Below, in pieces: positions 4,898 through 11,759 of a stretch of DNA of 15,129 bases. The notes under the pieces are model-generated. The model was not told where the DNA came from. It was given only the letters and a program-made list of their open reading frames with translations, and ran no database searches. The stretch comes from Actinomycetota bacterium (GTDB taxonomy: Bacteria > Actinomycetota > Acidimicrobiia > Spongiisociales > ZC4RG35). Position numbers and translations under genes: made by a program. Position 1 is the stretch's first letter. Each line of letters begins with the position of its first letter. Where the stretch lies: positions 1-15,129 of the forward strand of contig QGUS01000012.1 in the NCBI GenBank assembly GCA_003242515.1, written 5' to 3'.

Positions 4898-6505
4898 ATG
4901 CCCCACATGATGGATTTCCCGCTCCTGCTCTCCACGCTCTACGACCACGCGGTGTGGATCCACCCCGACGCCGAGATCGTGTCGGTCGAGGCCGACCGCT
5001 CCATCACCCGCACCACCTACGCCGAGACGGACCATCGCGTCCGCAGGCTCGCGTCGGCGTTCGACGCCCTCGGCCTGGAGCGCGGCGCCGCAGTGGGTAC
5101 CTTCGCCTGGAACAACATCCGCCACCACGAGCTCTACTGGGCGACGGCCAACACCGGACGGATCTGCCACACCATCAACATCCGCCTCTTCGCCGACCAG
5201 ATCGTCTACGTCGCCAACCACGCCGGTGACGAGGCGATGTTCGTCGACCCCGACCTGGTCCCGCTGCTCGCCCCGATCGCCTCGAAGATGGAGACGGTGA
5301 AGCACTGGGTGGTCATGGGCCCGGAGGCATCCGACGACCTGCCCGGCTCCATCGCCTACGAGGACCTGATCGCCGACCAGCCCGAGCACGGGCAGTGGCC
5401 GATGCTCGACGAGCGGTCGCCGATGATGCTCTGCTACTCGTCGGGCACCACGGGGAACCCCAAGGGCGTCGCATACACCCAGCGGTCGACCTACCTCCAC
5501 ACCGTCCACAACATGGCGAACTTCCCCATCGAGCCGACGGACAACGTCCTGCCCGTCGTCCCGATGTTCCACGCCGCCGCCTGGGGCTACCCGTTCATGG
5601 CGGTGACCCGGGGCGTCAAGCTCACCTACCCGGGACCGGACCTCTCGCCGCAGGGGCTGGTGAAGCTGTTCACCGAGGAGAACGTGACCTTCAGCGCCGG
5701 TGTCCCCACGGTCTGGCTGGGGATCAAGCAGTACCTGGAGGCGAACCCCGATGTCAGGCTGTCGTCGATCCGGGCCTTCCTGTGCGGCGGCTCCGCCGTC
5801 CCCCGGGCCCTGATCGAGTGGTTCTGGAAGGCTCAGGGGATCCGGATCATCCAGGGATGGGGCATGACCGAGACCAATCCGGTCGCGTCGGTCGCCGTGC
5901 TCAAGCCGCACATGGAGGACTGGCCGCTGGAGGACCAGCTCGATCGTCTCGAGACGGCCGGCATCCCGGTCTTCGGCCTGCAGGTGAAGATCGTCGACGA
6001 GGTGGGAGAGGAGCTCCCGCACGACGGCGAGGCGTTCGGCGAGCTGCTGATCCGCGGCCCGTGGATCGCCGGTGAGTACTACAAGGACGACCGCTCCGCC
6101 CAGTCGTTCGTCGACGGTTGGATGCGCACGGGTGACGTCTGCAAGATCACCCCGGAGGGCTACATCCGGATCACCGACCGGGCCAAGGACGTGATCAAGT
6201 CCGGTGGCGAGTGGATCTCCTCGCTGGACCTGGAGAACGAGCTGATGGCCCATCCGGCCGTGGCCGAGGCCACGGTGGTCGGCCTCAAGCACCCGAAGTG
6301 GCAGGAGCGCCCGGTGGCCTTCGTGGTCAGGAAGGGCGAGGTCACCGAGGAGGAGCTCCGCAAGCACCTCGAAGGTCGGGTCGCCTCCTGGTGGCTCCCG
6401 GACAGGATCGTCTTCATCGAGGCCATTCCGAAGACCGGCACCGGGAAGTTCGACAAGAAGGTCGTGCGCGACCAGTACGCCGACCTCCTCCTCGACCAGG
6501 CCTGA
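4898..6505 (+). CDS. Fatty-acyl-CoA synthetase (AMP-dependent synthetase/ligase, AlkK-like)
   Basis: The enzyme activates a carboxylic acid, probably a medium- or long-chain fatty acid, to its CoA thioester through an acyl-adenylate. It is 535 residues, normal for the family. The ANL-superfamily motifs are all present: phosphate-binding YSSGTTGNPKG at 180-190, PMFHAAAWG at 222-230, the A5 motif GWGMTE at 320-325, DGWMRTGD at 406-413, the hinge region ITDRAKDVIKSGGEWIS at 425-441, and the catalytic C-terminal Lys517 in PKTGTGKFDKK. The overall pattern, including MLCYSSGTTGNPKGVAYTQRS, fits AlkK-type acyl-CoA synthetases. It is monocistronic, with a long repeat-filled region upstream and a convergent lipoprotein gene downstream. 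Chain-length preference is not readable from sequence. Confidence 0.93.
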   Translation: MPHMMDFPLLLSTLYDHAVWIHPDAEIVSVEADRSITRTTYAETDHRVRRLASAFDALGLERGAAVGTFAWNNIRHHELYWATANTGRICHTINIRLFADQIVYVANHAGDEAMFVDPDLVPLLAPIASKMETVKHWVVMGPEASDDLPGSIAYEDLIADQPEHGQWPMLDERSPMMLCYSSGTTGNPKGVAYTQRSTYLHTVHNMANFPIEPTDNVLPVVPMFHAAAWGYPFMAVTRGVKLTYPGPDLSPQGLVKLFTEENVTFSAGVPTVWLGIKQYLEANPDVRLSSIRAFLCGGSAVPRALIEWFWKAQGIRIIQGWGMTETNPVASVAVLKPHMEDWPLEDQLDRLETAGIPVFGLQVKIVDEVGEELPHDGEAFGELLIRGPWIAGEYYKDDRSAQSFVDGWMRTGDVCKITPEGYIRITDRAKDVIKSGGEWISSLDLENELMAHPAVAEATVVGLKHPKWQERPVAFVVRKGEVTEEELRKHLEGRVASWWLPDRIVFIEAIPKTGTGKFDKKVVRDQYADLLLDQA

Positions 6506-6545
6506 GCCCGCCGGTCGTGGCCGGCCGATTCGCCAGGCGGCGTCG

Positions 6546-6569
6546 GGCCGGGGGGACGCCCTCCCGGCC
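6546..6569. terminator. Hairpin between convergent genes
   Basis: GGCCGGG and GGG at 6546-6555 pair with CCC and CCCGGCC at 6559-6569, leaving one unpaired T. It lies between the stop of the synthetase and the stop of the oppositely oriented lipoprotein gene. It has no U-tract, so the terminator role is inferred from position and stem strength. Confidence 0.4.
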
Positions 6570-6630
6570 TTCGCCTCCCCGGCGCCGTCCCGATGATCGC
6601 CGCCGTCTTCCCGCCGGGCGCCGGCTGTGC

Positions 6631-7917
6631 CTAGGGCACGTACTGCTCGTGGATGGCGACGACCCGGCCGTCCCGGACGGTGACCCACCAGGGGTCGGAG
6701 AGCATGTTCATCTCCGCCCCGACGGGCTCACCGGTCATTGCCGTGACGAACTCCTCATAGGTGATCGGCCGGTTCTCGAGCTGCTGCGTCGCGTCGTAGT
6801 GGAACCAGACCGAGGTGACCTCGACGTCGGGTGACACCGGCAGCACGATCTGGGTCGGGTCTTCGTTGCGGACGTAGAAGTCGCCGGGTGGCCACTCCTC
6901 GCCGTCCTCGGTGGCGGCGTACCCGGCTTCCCGGCCCATGAACCAGACGATCAGGTCGAGATGGATCTCCGGCCCTCCGGTGAGGCCCGAGGTGGCGGCA
7001 TAGTCGACGTACCCGGCGTAGACCCCGTCTTCGAGGGATGCGATCAGGTCGTCGGTGCGGAGAGGGGTCCCCCTGTAGACGGCGTGGACCACTTCTTCCG
7101 GGACAGGGGGGACCGTCGTGACGTCCGGCGTCAGCAGAGCGGCCTGGGTGTGGACGCCCTCGCTCCAGCGCACCAGGTCGCCGGACGCCAGGTCGATGAC
7201 GAAGAAGGTCTCCGGCACGTGCTGGTCGGCGGTGCCCCTGGAGACGATCACGGCGCGCCCGTCGAAGTCGTGGATGCGTGCCCGGTCCTCGTAGAAGCCG
7301 CCGACCGGGATCGAGACGACGATGGCGCCGTCCTGCGTGACCTCGAGCGTCTGGGGGAGGCCGTCGCTGTCGGGCCCGGCGATCTCGACGGCCAGGCCAT
7401 TGGCGGCCCGCCGGGTGGCCCGGTCGAGGGCCGGGTCGCCGCAGTCGACCTCGACTGCAACCCGATCGGGCTCTGCGACCTCCGAGCCGTCGGCCAGGGA
7501 GACGAACCGGGACGGGCAGACGCCGAGCCGCGCCACCGGACCGGAATCCGTCGGCACCACCTCGACCAGGGCGTCCCCAGGGGCGGCGCCCACCTCGCTG
7601 GGCTCGGTGGCGCCCGCAGGGAGCCACCAGAGGACGCCTTCGGCCAGGTACGCGACACCACCCGCGTGGTCCCGCGCCAGGGCGTGCCGGCCCTCGATGG
7701 GCCCGGGGAGCAGGACCTCCCCATCGCCGAGGACGAGCCCGTCGGGGCCGAGGAAGGCGAAGACGACGGGGCCCAGCTCGGCGGGGCCGGTCGTGGTGGT
7801 GGTCCCCGGTGCGGCGGTGGTGGTCGGCGCCGCCGGTGGCGCGGTCGTGCCCGTGGTGACGGGGCCGGCTCCGGAGCAGGCGGCGAGGAGGACGACGAGC
7901 GCCGCGACGCGTCTCAC
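6631..7917 (-). CDS. Secreted lipoprotein of unknown function with Thr/Pro-rich linker
   Basis: I do not recognise the mature domain. The N-terminus MRRVAALVVLLAAC is a clear lipoprotein signal: two Arg, a hydrophobic core and a lipobox ending at Cys14, so the protein should be anchored on the outer face of the membrane. Residues 15-46 form a flexible Thr/Pro/Ala-rich linker. The rest, to residue 428, is rich in beta-strand-like stretches with several short Gly/Asp turns and contains two Cys (in LGVCPS and VDCGDP) that could form a disulphide. The C-terminal part, including GAEMNMLSDPWWVTVRDGRVVAIHEQYVP, looks like a compact domain. The GTG start is forced, because an in-frame TAA lies just upstream and the signal peptide begins here. 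There is no ribosome binding site. It is divergent from the small membrane protein gene. Confidence 0.8.
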   Translation of the reverse strand: MRRVAALVVLLAACSGAGPVTTGTTAPPAAPTTTAAPGTTTTTGPAELGPVVFAFLGPDGLVLGDGEVLLPGPIEGRHALARDHAGGVAYLAEGVLWWLPAGATEPSEVGAAPGDALVEVVPTDSGPVARLGVCPSRFVSLADGSEVAEPDRVAVEVDCGDPALDRATRRAANGLAVEIAGPDSDGLPQTLEVTQDGAIVVSIPVGGFYEDRARIHDFDGRAVIVSRGTADQHVPETFFVIDLASGDLVRWSEGVHTQAALLTPDVTTVPPVPEEVVHAVYRGTPLRTDDLIASLEDGVYAGYVDYAATSGLTGGPEIHLDLIVWFMGREAGYAATEDGEEWPPGDFYVRNEDPTQIVLPVSPDVEVTSVWFHYDATQQLENRPITYEEFVTAMTGEPVGAEMNMLSDPWWVTVRDGRVVAIHEQYVP

Positions 7918-7986
7918 ATCGAGGAGAACTTACCCACGGGGCGGATGGTTCCCACGGGCGTCGGACTCGCGGGGTCTCGCTCCACC

Positions 7987-7992
7987 TAAGAT
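7987..7992 (+). promoter_or_regulatory. Candidate -10 element for the membrane protein-fabI operon
   Basis: TAAGAT at 7987-7992 is followed by seven bases (GCCGATC) and then GTG 8000. Spacing and the absence of a ribosome binding site match the other candidate leaderless genes. On the minus strand, TAAGTT at 7927-7932 could serve the divergent lipoprotein, nine bases from its GTG. Confidence 0.42.
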
Positions 7993-7999
7993 GCCGATC

Positions 8000-8362
8000 G
8001 TGGGCACCATCCATCAAGCCTGGGGACCGATCGCAGCAGGCATCAGCGGGGTAGTCGGTCTCTGGGGCGTACTCATGGCTCGCAAGCAGACCCCGCCGAA
8101 GGCCTTCTACTGGGCGGTCGGTGTCGCCGTCGCCGGGCTCCTGGTCCAGGTGCTGCTCGGAGTCGGCGCCATGTCGATCCAGGGGATCAACCCGGGCAAC
8201 CAGCACGTCTTCTACGGCGTGGTGATCGCCTTCGCCATGGCCTTCACCTACATCTATCGGGCGCAGTTCCGGAAGCGCCCCACCCTCTACTTCGGCCTGC
8301 TCCTCCTGTTCTGCATGGGGCTGGCCATCCGGGGGATCATGACCTTCGGGGAGAGCTTCTGA
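8000..8362 (+). CDS. Small four-helix membrane protein of unknown function
   Basis: The product is 120 residues from GTG 8000, or 123 from ATG 7991. Four hydrophobic helices are visible at about 8-26, 37-58, 69-86 and 96-115, joined by short loops, with a basic stretch RAQFRKRPT between helices 3 and 4. I do not recognise a family. The stop overlaps the start of the enoyl reductase (TGATG), so the two are translationally coupled and probably always co-expressed. GTG 8000 is preferred because it lies seven bases after TAAGAT, while ATG 7991 is inside that hexamer. Its place before a fatty-acid enzyme hints at a membrane or lipid-related job, which is inference only. Confidence 0.75.
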   Translation: MGTIHQAWGPIAAGISGVVGLWGVLMARKQTPPKAFYWAVGVAVAGLLVQVLLGVGAMSIQGINPGNQHVFYGVVIAFAMAFTYIYRAQFRKRPTLYFGLLLLFCMGLAIRGIMTFGESF

Positions 8363-9144
8363 TGCTCCTCCAGGGCAAGCGCCTGCTCATCACCGGCGTC
8401 CTCACGGACGACTCGATCGCCTTCCACACGGCGCGCATCGCCCAGGAGCAGGGCGCGGAGATCGTCCTCACCGGCTTCGGCCGGAGCATGCGGCTGACGG
8501 AGCGTTCGGCGCAGCGACTGCCGAACCCGCCCGACGTCCTCGAGCTGGACATCAACGACCCCGAGCACGTCGAGGCCGTCGTCGACGACCTGCGGAAGCG
8601 GTGGGGTGCCGTGGACGGCGCCCTGCACGCCATCGCCTACGCCCCGGGCGATGCCCTCGGCGGGAACTTCCTCGACACGCCCGTCGAGTCGGCGCAGACC
8701 GCGTTCGTCACCTCCGCCTACTCCTACAAGACCCTGGCCGTGGCGCTGATGCCGCTGATGATCGAGGCCGGGGGAGGTGCGCTGGTGGCGATGGACTTCG
8801 ATAACCGCCAGGCCTGGCCCGCCTACGACTGGATGGGCGTGGCCAAGTCGGCGCTGCAGAGCGTCACCCGCTACCTCGCCCGGGACCTGGGCAAGCACAA
8901 CATCCGGGTGAACCTGGTGTCGGCCGGCCCGCTGGGCACCGTGGCCGCCAAGGCGATCCCCGGGTTCGAGCGCTTCGACGAGGTGTGGGCGGAGCGTGCC
9001 CCGCTCAGGTGGGACACCTCCGACCCGACGCCCGTGGCGATGATGAACTGCGTGCTGCTGAGCGACTGGGCGCCGATGACGACGGGCGAGATCGTCCACG
9101 TCGACGGCGGGTTCCACGCCATCGCCGCCGGTCCCGCGGACTGA
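8362..9144 (+). CDS. fabI: Enoyl-[acyl-carrier-protein] reductase (InhA/FabI type)
   Basis: The enzyme reduces trans-2-enoyl-ACP with NADH, the last step of each fatty-acid elongation cycle (FAS-II), in the cytoplasm. It is 260 residues, as usual. The N-terminal GKRLLITGVLTDDSIAFHTA is the dinucleotide-binding region, close to mycobacterial InhA. The catalytic pair is Tyr155 and Lys162 in PAYDWMGVAKSAL, with the Tyr-X6-Lys spacing specific to FabI/InhA rather than ordinary short-chain dehydrogenases. SAGPLGTVAAKAI at 187-199 is the substrate-loop region, and GEIVHVDGGFHAI closes the fold. The central AMDFDNRQAWPAYDW resembles InhA more than E. coli FabI. It overlaps the upstream membrane protein gene by one base and is convergent with the histidine kinase. 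Specificity for very long chains cannot be inferred. Confidence 0.93.
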   Translation: MLLQGKRLLITGVLTDDSIAFHTARIAQEQGAEIVLTGFGRSMRLTERSAQRLPNPPDVLELDINDPEHVEAVVDDLRKRWGAVDGALHAIAYAPGDALGGNFLDTPVESAQTAFVTSAYSYKTLAVALMPLMIEAGGGALVAMDFDNRQAWPAYDWMGVAKSALQSVTRYLARDLGKHNIRVNLVSAGPLGTVAAKAIPGFERFDEVWAERAPLRWDTSDPTPVAMMNCVLLSDWAPMTTGEIVHVDGGFHAIAAGPAD

Positions 9145-9150
9145 TCGGCG

Positions 9151-9174
9151 CCGGGAGACCACCCGCCGTCCCGG
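9151..9174. terminator. Hairpin between convergent fabI and kinase genes
   Basis: CCGGGA at 9151-9156 pairs with TCCCGG at 9169-9174 across a 12-base loop in the 41-base gap between the two stop codons. The outer GATC on each side can extend the stem with a bulge. There is no T-tract on either strand, so the terminator function is tentative. Confidence 0.35.
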
Positions 9175-9185
9175 ATCACAGGGGA

Positions 9186-10955
9186 CTAGCGACCCCGGGG
9201 CAGGTCGACCACGAAGGTGGCGCCGCCGCCCTCCGTGGTCTCGATCCGCACCGAGCCGTTCATCACCTCGACCAGACTCTTCACGATGGAGAGACCCAGG
9301 CCGGTGCCGCCGCGTGAACGCGTGTCCGACTGGTCGAGCTGGGTGAACCGCTCGAAGACCCGCTCCCGCTGATCCTCGGGGATACCGGGGCCGTGGTCGA
9401 CCACCTCGATCCGGCAGTGCCTGGCCATCTGGGTGCCCTTGAGCTCGATCGGGCTCCCCGGGGCGTACTTGGCGGCGTTCTCCACCAGGTTGATCAGCAC
9501 CCGGGTGAGGTGGTCGCGGTCGGCCTCGACGGTGGCGTCAGCGGGCTCGACGAAGATCGAGGCCTCCACTTGAACCACCCGGTTGACCTCGTCGAAGATC
9601 TCCTTGAGGGCGATGTTCTCCAGGTGCACGGGGATGGCACCCCGGTCGATGCGGGAGACGACGAGCAGGTCCTCGATGAGGCGCTGCAGCCGGGCCGCCT
9701 GCCGCCGTGCCGACTGGAGGAGCTGCTGTGAGGTCGGGTGCGTCGGGGCAAGCTCCGGGCGGCTCACCGTGTCCAGCGATCCGATGATCGAGGTGAGCGG
9801 GCTGCGCAGCTCGTGGCTCACCGTGGAGACGAAGTCGGTCTTCATCTGCGCCACCTCCTCGAGGCGGCGAGCCATCTCGGTCTGCGCCTCGTAACGGCCG
9901 ATCTGGCTGAGCACGAGGCCTGCCGGCGCCGCCAGCGAGCCGAGCTGCTCCAGCTGGTCCTGCGTGAAGTCGCCGTGCACCGGCTCGCCGACGACGATCA
10001 CGCCCACCCGGAGGGCCTCCACCTTCAGCGGGGCGACGAGAGCCTGGGTGAGGCCGAGCTCCCGCAGCACGATGTGGGCGTCGGAGTTCTCGTCGACCCT
10101 CCGCACGTGGATCGGCCGGATCGACCGGTACGACTGGGCGATGACGTTGGGCCCGACCACCTCGATCGCGGTCTCCTCCGCGTCGACCGTCGACCCGTTC
10201 ACCCAGATCGGGCTCATCACCCGGAGCTTGTTGGTCGATCCGTCGAAGAGGAGCACCACCCCGACCTGGGCGTCGAGGTAGCGGCAGATCGTGCCCACCA
10301 GGTAGGGGACGATCTCGGAAAGCGACTCGGCGCGGGCGAGCGTCGCCGACACCTCGTAGAGGCGCTCGAAGTCGAGCCGCTGGTCCTCGAGCATCCGCTC
10401 CCGGCTCGCCGACACGACCATCTCCCGCTCCAGCTCGAAGTTGACCAGGGCGGTGGCGGCGGCCACCACGACCACCGTGAGGACCGGCGCCACCACGTCG
10501 GAGACGGCGTCGACCTCCCCGAGGGTGAGGGCGATGTGGGCGATGGCGGAGCCGATGGCGACCGTGGAGAGGGTGTGGGCCCACCAGGGGAGGAGGAGGC
10601 CCGAGATGGCGGCGAGGCCATAGAGGATCGGCTCCGCGGTCCCCGACAGCTCGGGGAGCCGGCCCACGGCGGTGACCCCGGCGATGAGCGCCAGCATCCA
10701 CGACCCCACGACCAGGGGCGCCCATGACGCGGCGATGACCCGCTCCCACCGGGCGATGGTGGAGAGGACCACCAGGAGGATCAGGCCGATCGCGGGGATA
10801 TAGAACTCCTGGCGGTCGTAGACCTCGGTCCTGACCGCCTGCGCCCCGATGATCGCGAGGACGACCCACGACACCGCCGAGGCGCGTCGCAGCAGCGACG
10901 CCCGGAAACGGGACATCGCCTCGTGGACGGTGGGTCTAGAGGAGTAGGTGGTCAT
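9186..10955 (-). CDS. Membrane sensor histidine kinase with GAF domain
   Basis: This is a two-component sensor that should autophosphorylate on His381 and pass phosphate to a response regulator. It is 589 residues. About six hydrophobic helices span residues 25-172 and would fix it in the membrane with almost no external domain. A helical linker at 172-200 leads into a GAF-like domain at about 200-350. The HisKA H-box is SHELRSPLTSIIGS at 380-393. The ATPase has the N-box LVENAAKY at 490-497, DHGPGIP at 520-526 and GGTGLGLSIV at 549-558. No response regulator is present in the window, so it is an orphan here. The ATG at 10955 has no ribosome binding site, and ATG codon 14, after CGAGGCG, is an alternative start. 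What it senses is not readable. Confidence 0.92.
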   Translation of the reverse strand: MTTYSSRPTVHEAMSRFRASLLRRASAVSWVVLAIIGAQAVRTEVYDRQEFYIPAIGLILLVVLSTIARWERVIAASWAPLVVGSWMLALIAGVTAVGRLPELSGTAEPILYGLAAISGLLLPWWAHTLSTVAIGSAIAHIALTLGEVDAVSDVVAPVLTVVVVAAATALVNFELEREMVVSASRERMLEDQRLDFERLYEVSATLARAESLSEIVPYLVGTICRYLDAQVGVVLLFDGSTNKLRVMSPIWVNGSTVDAEETAIEVVGPNVIAQSYRSIRPIHVRRVDENSDAHIVLRELGLTQALVAPLKVEALRVGVIVVGEPVHGDFTQDQLEQLGSLAAPAGLVLSQIGRYEAQTEMARRLEEVAQMKTDFVSTVSHELRSPLTSIIGSLDTVSRPELAPTHPTSQQLLQSARRQAARLQRLIEDLLVVSRIDRGAIPVHLENIALKEIFDEVNRVVQVEASIFVEPADATVEADRDHLTRVLINLVENAAKYAPGSPIELKGTQMARHCRIEVVDHGPGIPEDQRERVFERFTQLDQSDTRSRGGTGLGLSIVKSLVEVMNGSVRIETTEGGGATFVVDLPRGR

Positions 10956-11015
10956 GGGATCAGGGGATCAGAAGTTATTCTCGGTCGGTCCAGCCACCCG
11001 ATCGAGGATTCATTC
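10956..11015. promoter_or_regulatory. Divergent promoter region, kinase and cell-wall operon
   Basis: This 60-base gap must hold promoters for both directions. TATTCT at 10976-10981 is a possible + strand -10, and the minus strand carries TAACTT over 10973-10978, so the two would overlap. GGGATCA is repeated at 10956-10962 and 10964-10970 and could be an operator. GAGGA at 11004-11008 is a weak ribosome binding site for the TTG at 11016. Confidence 0.35.
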
Positions 11016-11759
11016 TTGGCACTGAGGTCGTTCGCTGACGGTGCCCTCTTCGCCGAGGTCCTCGGTGAGGGGGTGCCACGCATCCTCGCACTGCACGGCT
11101 GGGGCCGCCGGGGGGCCGACTTCACGAAGGCTCTGGCGGGTCTGCCGGCCGTCGCACCGGATCTGCCGGGCTTCGGGGCGTCTCCCGCACCGCAGGAGGT
11201 CATCGGAGCCGAAGGGTACGCGCGCGTGGTCGAGCGGATGCTCGACGACCTCGACGCGCCCGTCCTCGTGGTGGGACACTCCTTCGGCGGGAGGGTGGCG
11301 ATGCGGCTCGCCGTGAACCACCCCGAGGCCGTCGCCGGGATCGTCCTCACCGGGGTCCCGCTGCTCCGCCTCAGGCCGGCCCGCAGACCGCCCCTCTCGT
11401 ACCGGCTGATGCGCCTGGCCAACCGGATCGGGGTCGTCTCCGACGAGGCCATGGAGCGGAGGCGGCGCCGCAGCGGCTCCGCGGACTACCGGGCCGCCAC
11501 CGGGATCATGCGTGACATCCTCGTCAAGGTGATCGCCGAGACCTACGAGGCCGAGCTGGCGCAGGCGCCGGCGCCGGTCCACCTCCTCTGGGGCGGGAAC
11601 GACCGGGAAGTCCCCGTCGAAGTGGCCCGCCGGGCCCTCGCCATCCGGGAGGAGGCCGGTCTGCCGGTCTCCCTCGAGGTGGTCGATGGCGTGGGCCACA
11701 TGCTCCCGATCGAGGTGCCCGACCGCCTCCGCGCCGCGGTCATGGAGCGGGTCCCGTGA
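11016..11759 (+). CDS. Alpha/beta hydrolase
   Basis: The product is 247 residues from TTG 11016, with an intact Ser-Asp-His triad. The oxyanion-hole segment LALHGWG is at 24-30. The nucleophile elbow is GHSFGG with Ser89, the acid is Asp196 in WGGNDREVP, and the base is His228 in GVGHMLPIE. A cap of basic character (about 118-175, with the run ERRRRR) lies between the core halves. The substrate is unknown; such proteins hydrolyse esters, lactones or similar bonds. It is the first gene of a tight operon, and its TGA overlaps the GTG of the MurF-like gene (GTGA), so co-translation is likely. The frame is open to ATG 10923, but those residues lie inside the divergent kinase gene, so TTG after GAGGA is preferred. 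The start is the least certain point. Confidence 0.85.
   Translation: MALRSFADGALFAEVLGEGVPRILALHGWGRRGADFTKALAGLPAVAPDLPGFGASPAPQEVIGAEGYARVVERMLDDLDAPVLVVGHSFGGRVAMRLAVNHPEAVAGIVLTGVPLLRLRPARRPPLSYRLMRLANRIGVVSDEAMERRRRRSGSADYRAATGIMRDILVKVIAETYEAELAQAPAPVHLLWGGNDREVPVEVARRALAIREEAGLPVSLEVVDGVGHMLPIEVPDRLRAAVMERVP

Noticed and set aside
3760..4935. N-terminal extension of the nuclease frame (660-residue ORF on the minus strand).
   Set aside because: The added residues come from the hairpin and repeat region (for example NPEGASAEAS occurs twice because of the 51-base repeat) and have no domain character. The nuclease domain and a good start lie at 3759.
4340..6688. 782-residue minus strand ORF over the acyl-CoA synthetase.
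   Set aside because: It is antisense to a gene with a full set of synthetase motifs and a strong ribosome binding site, and its own translation is low in complexity.
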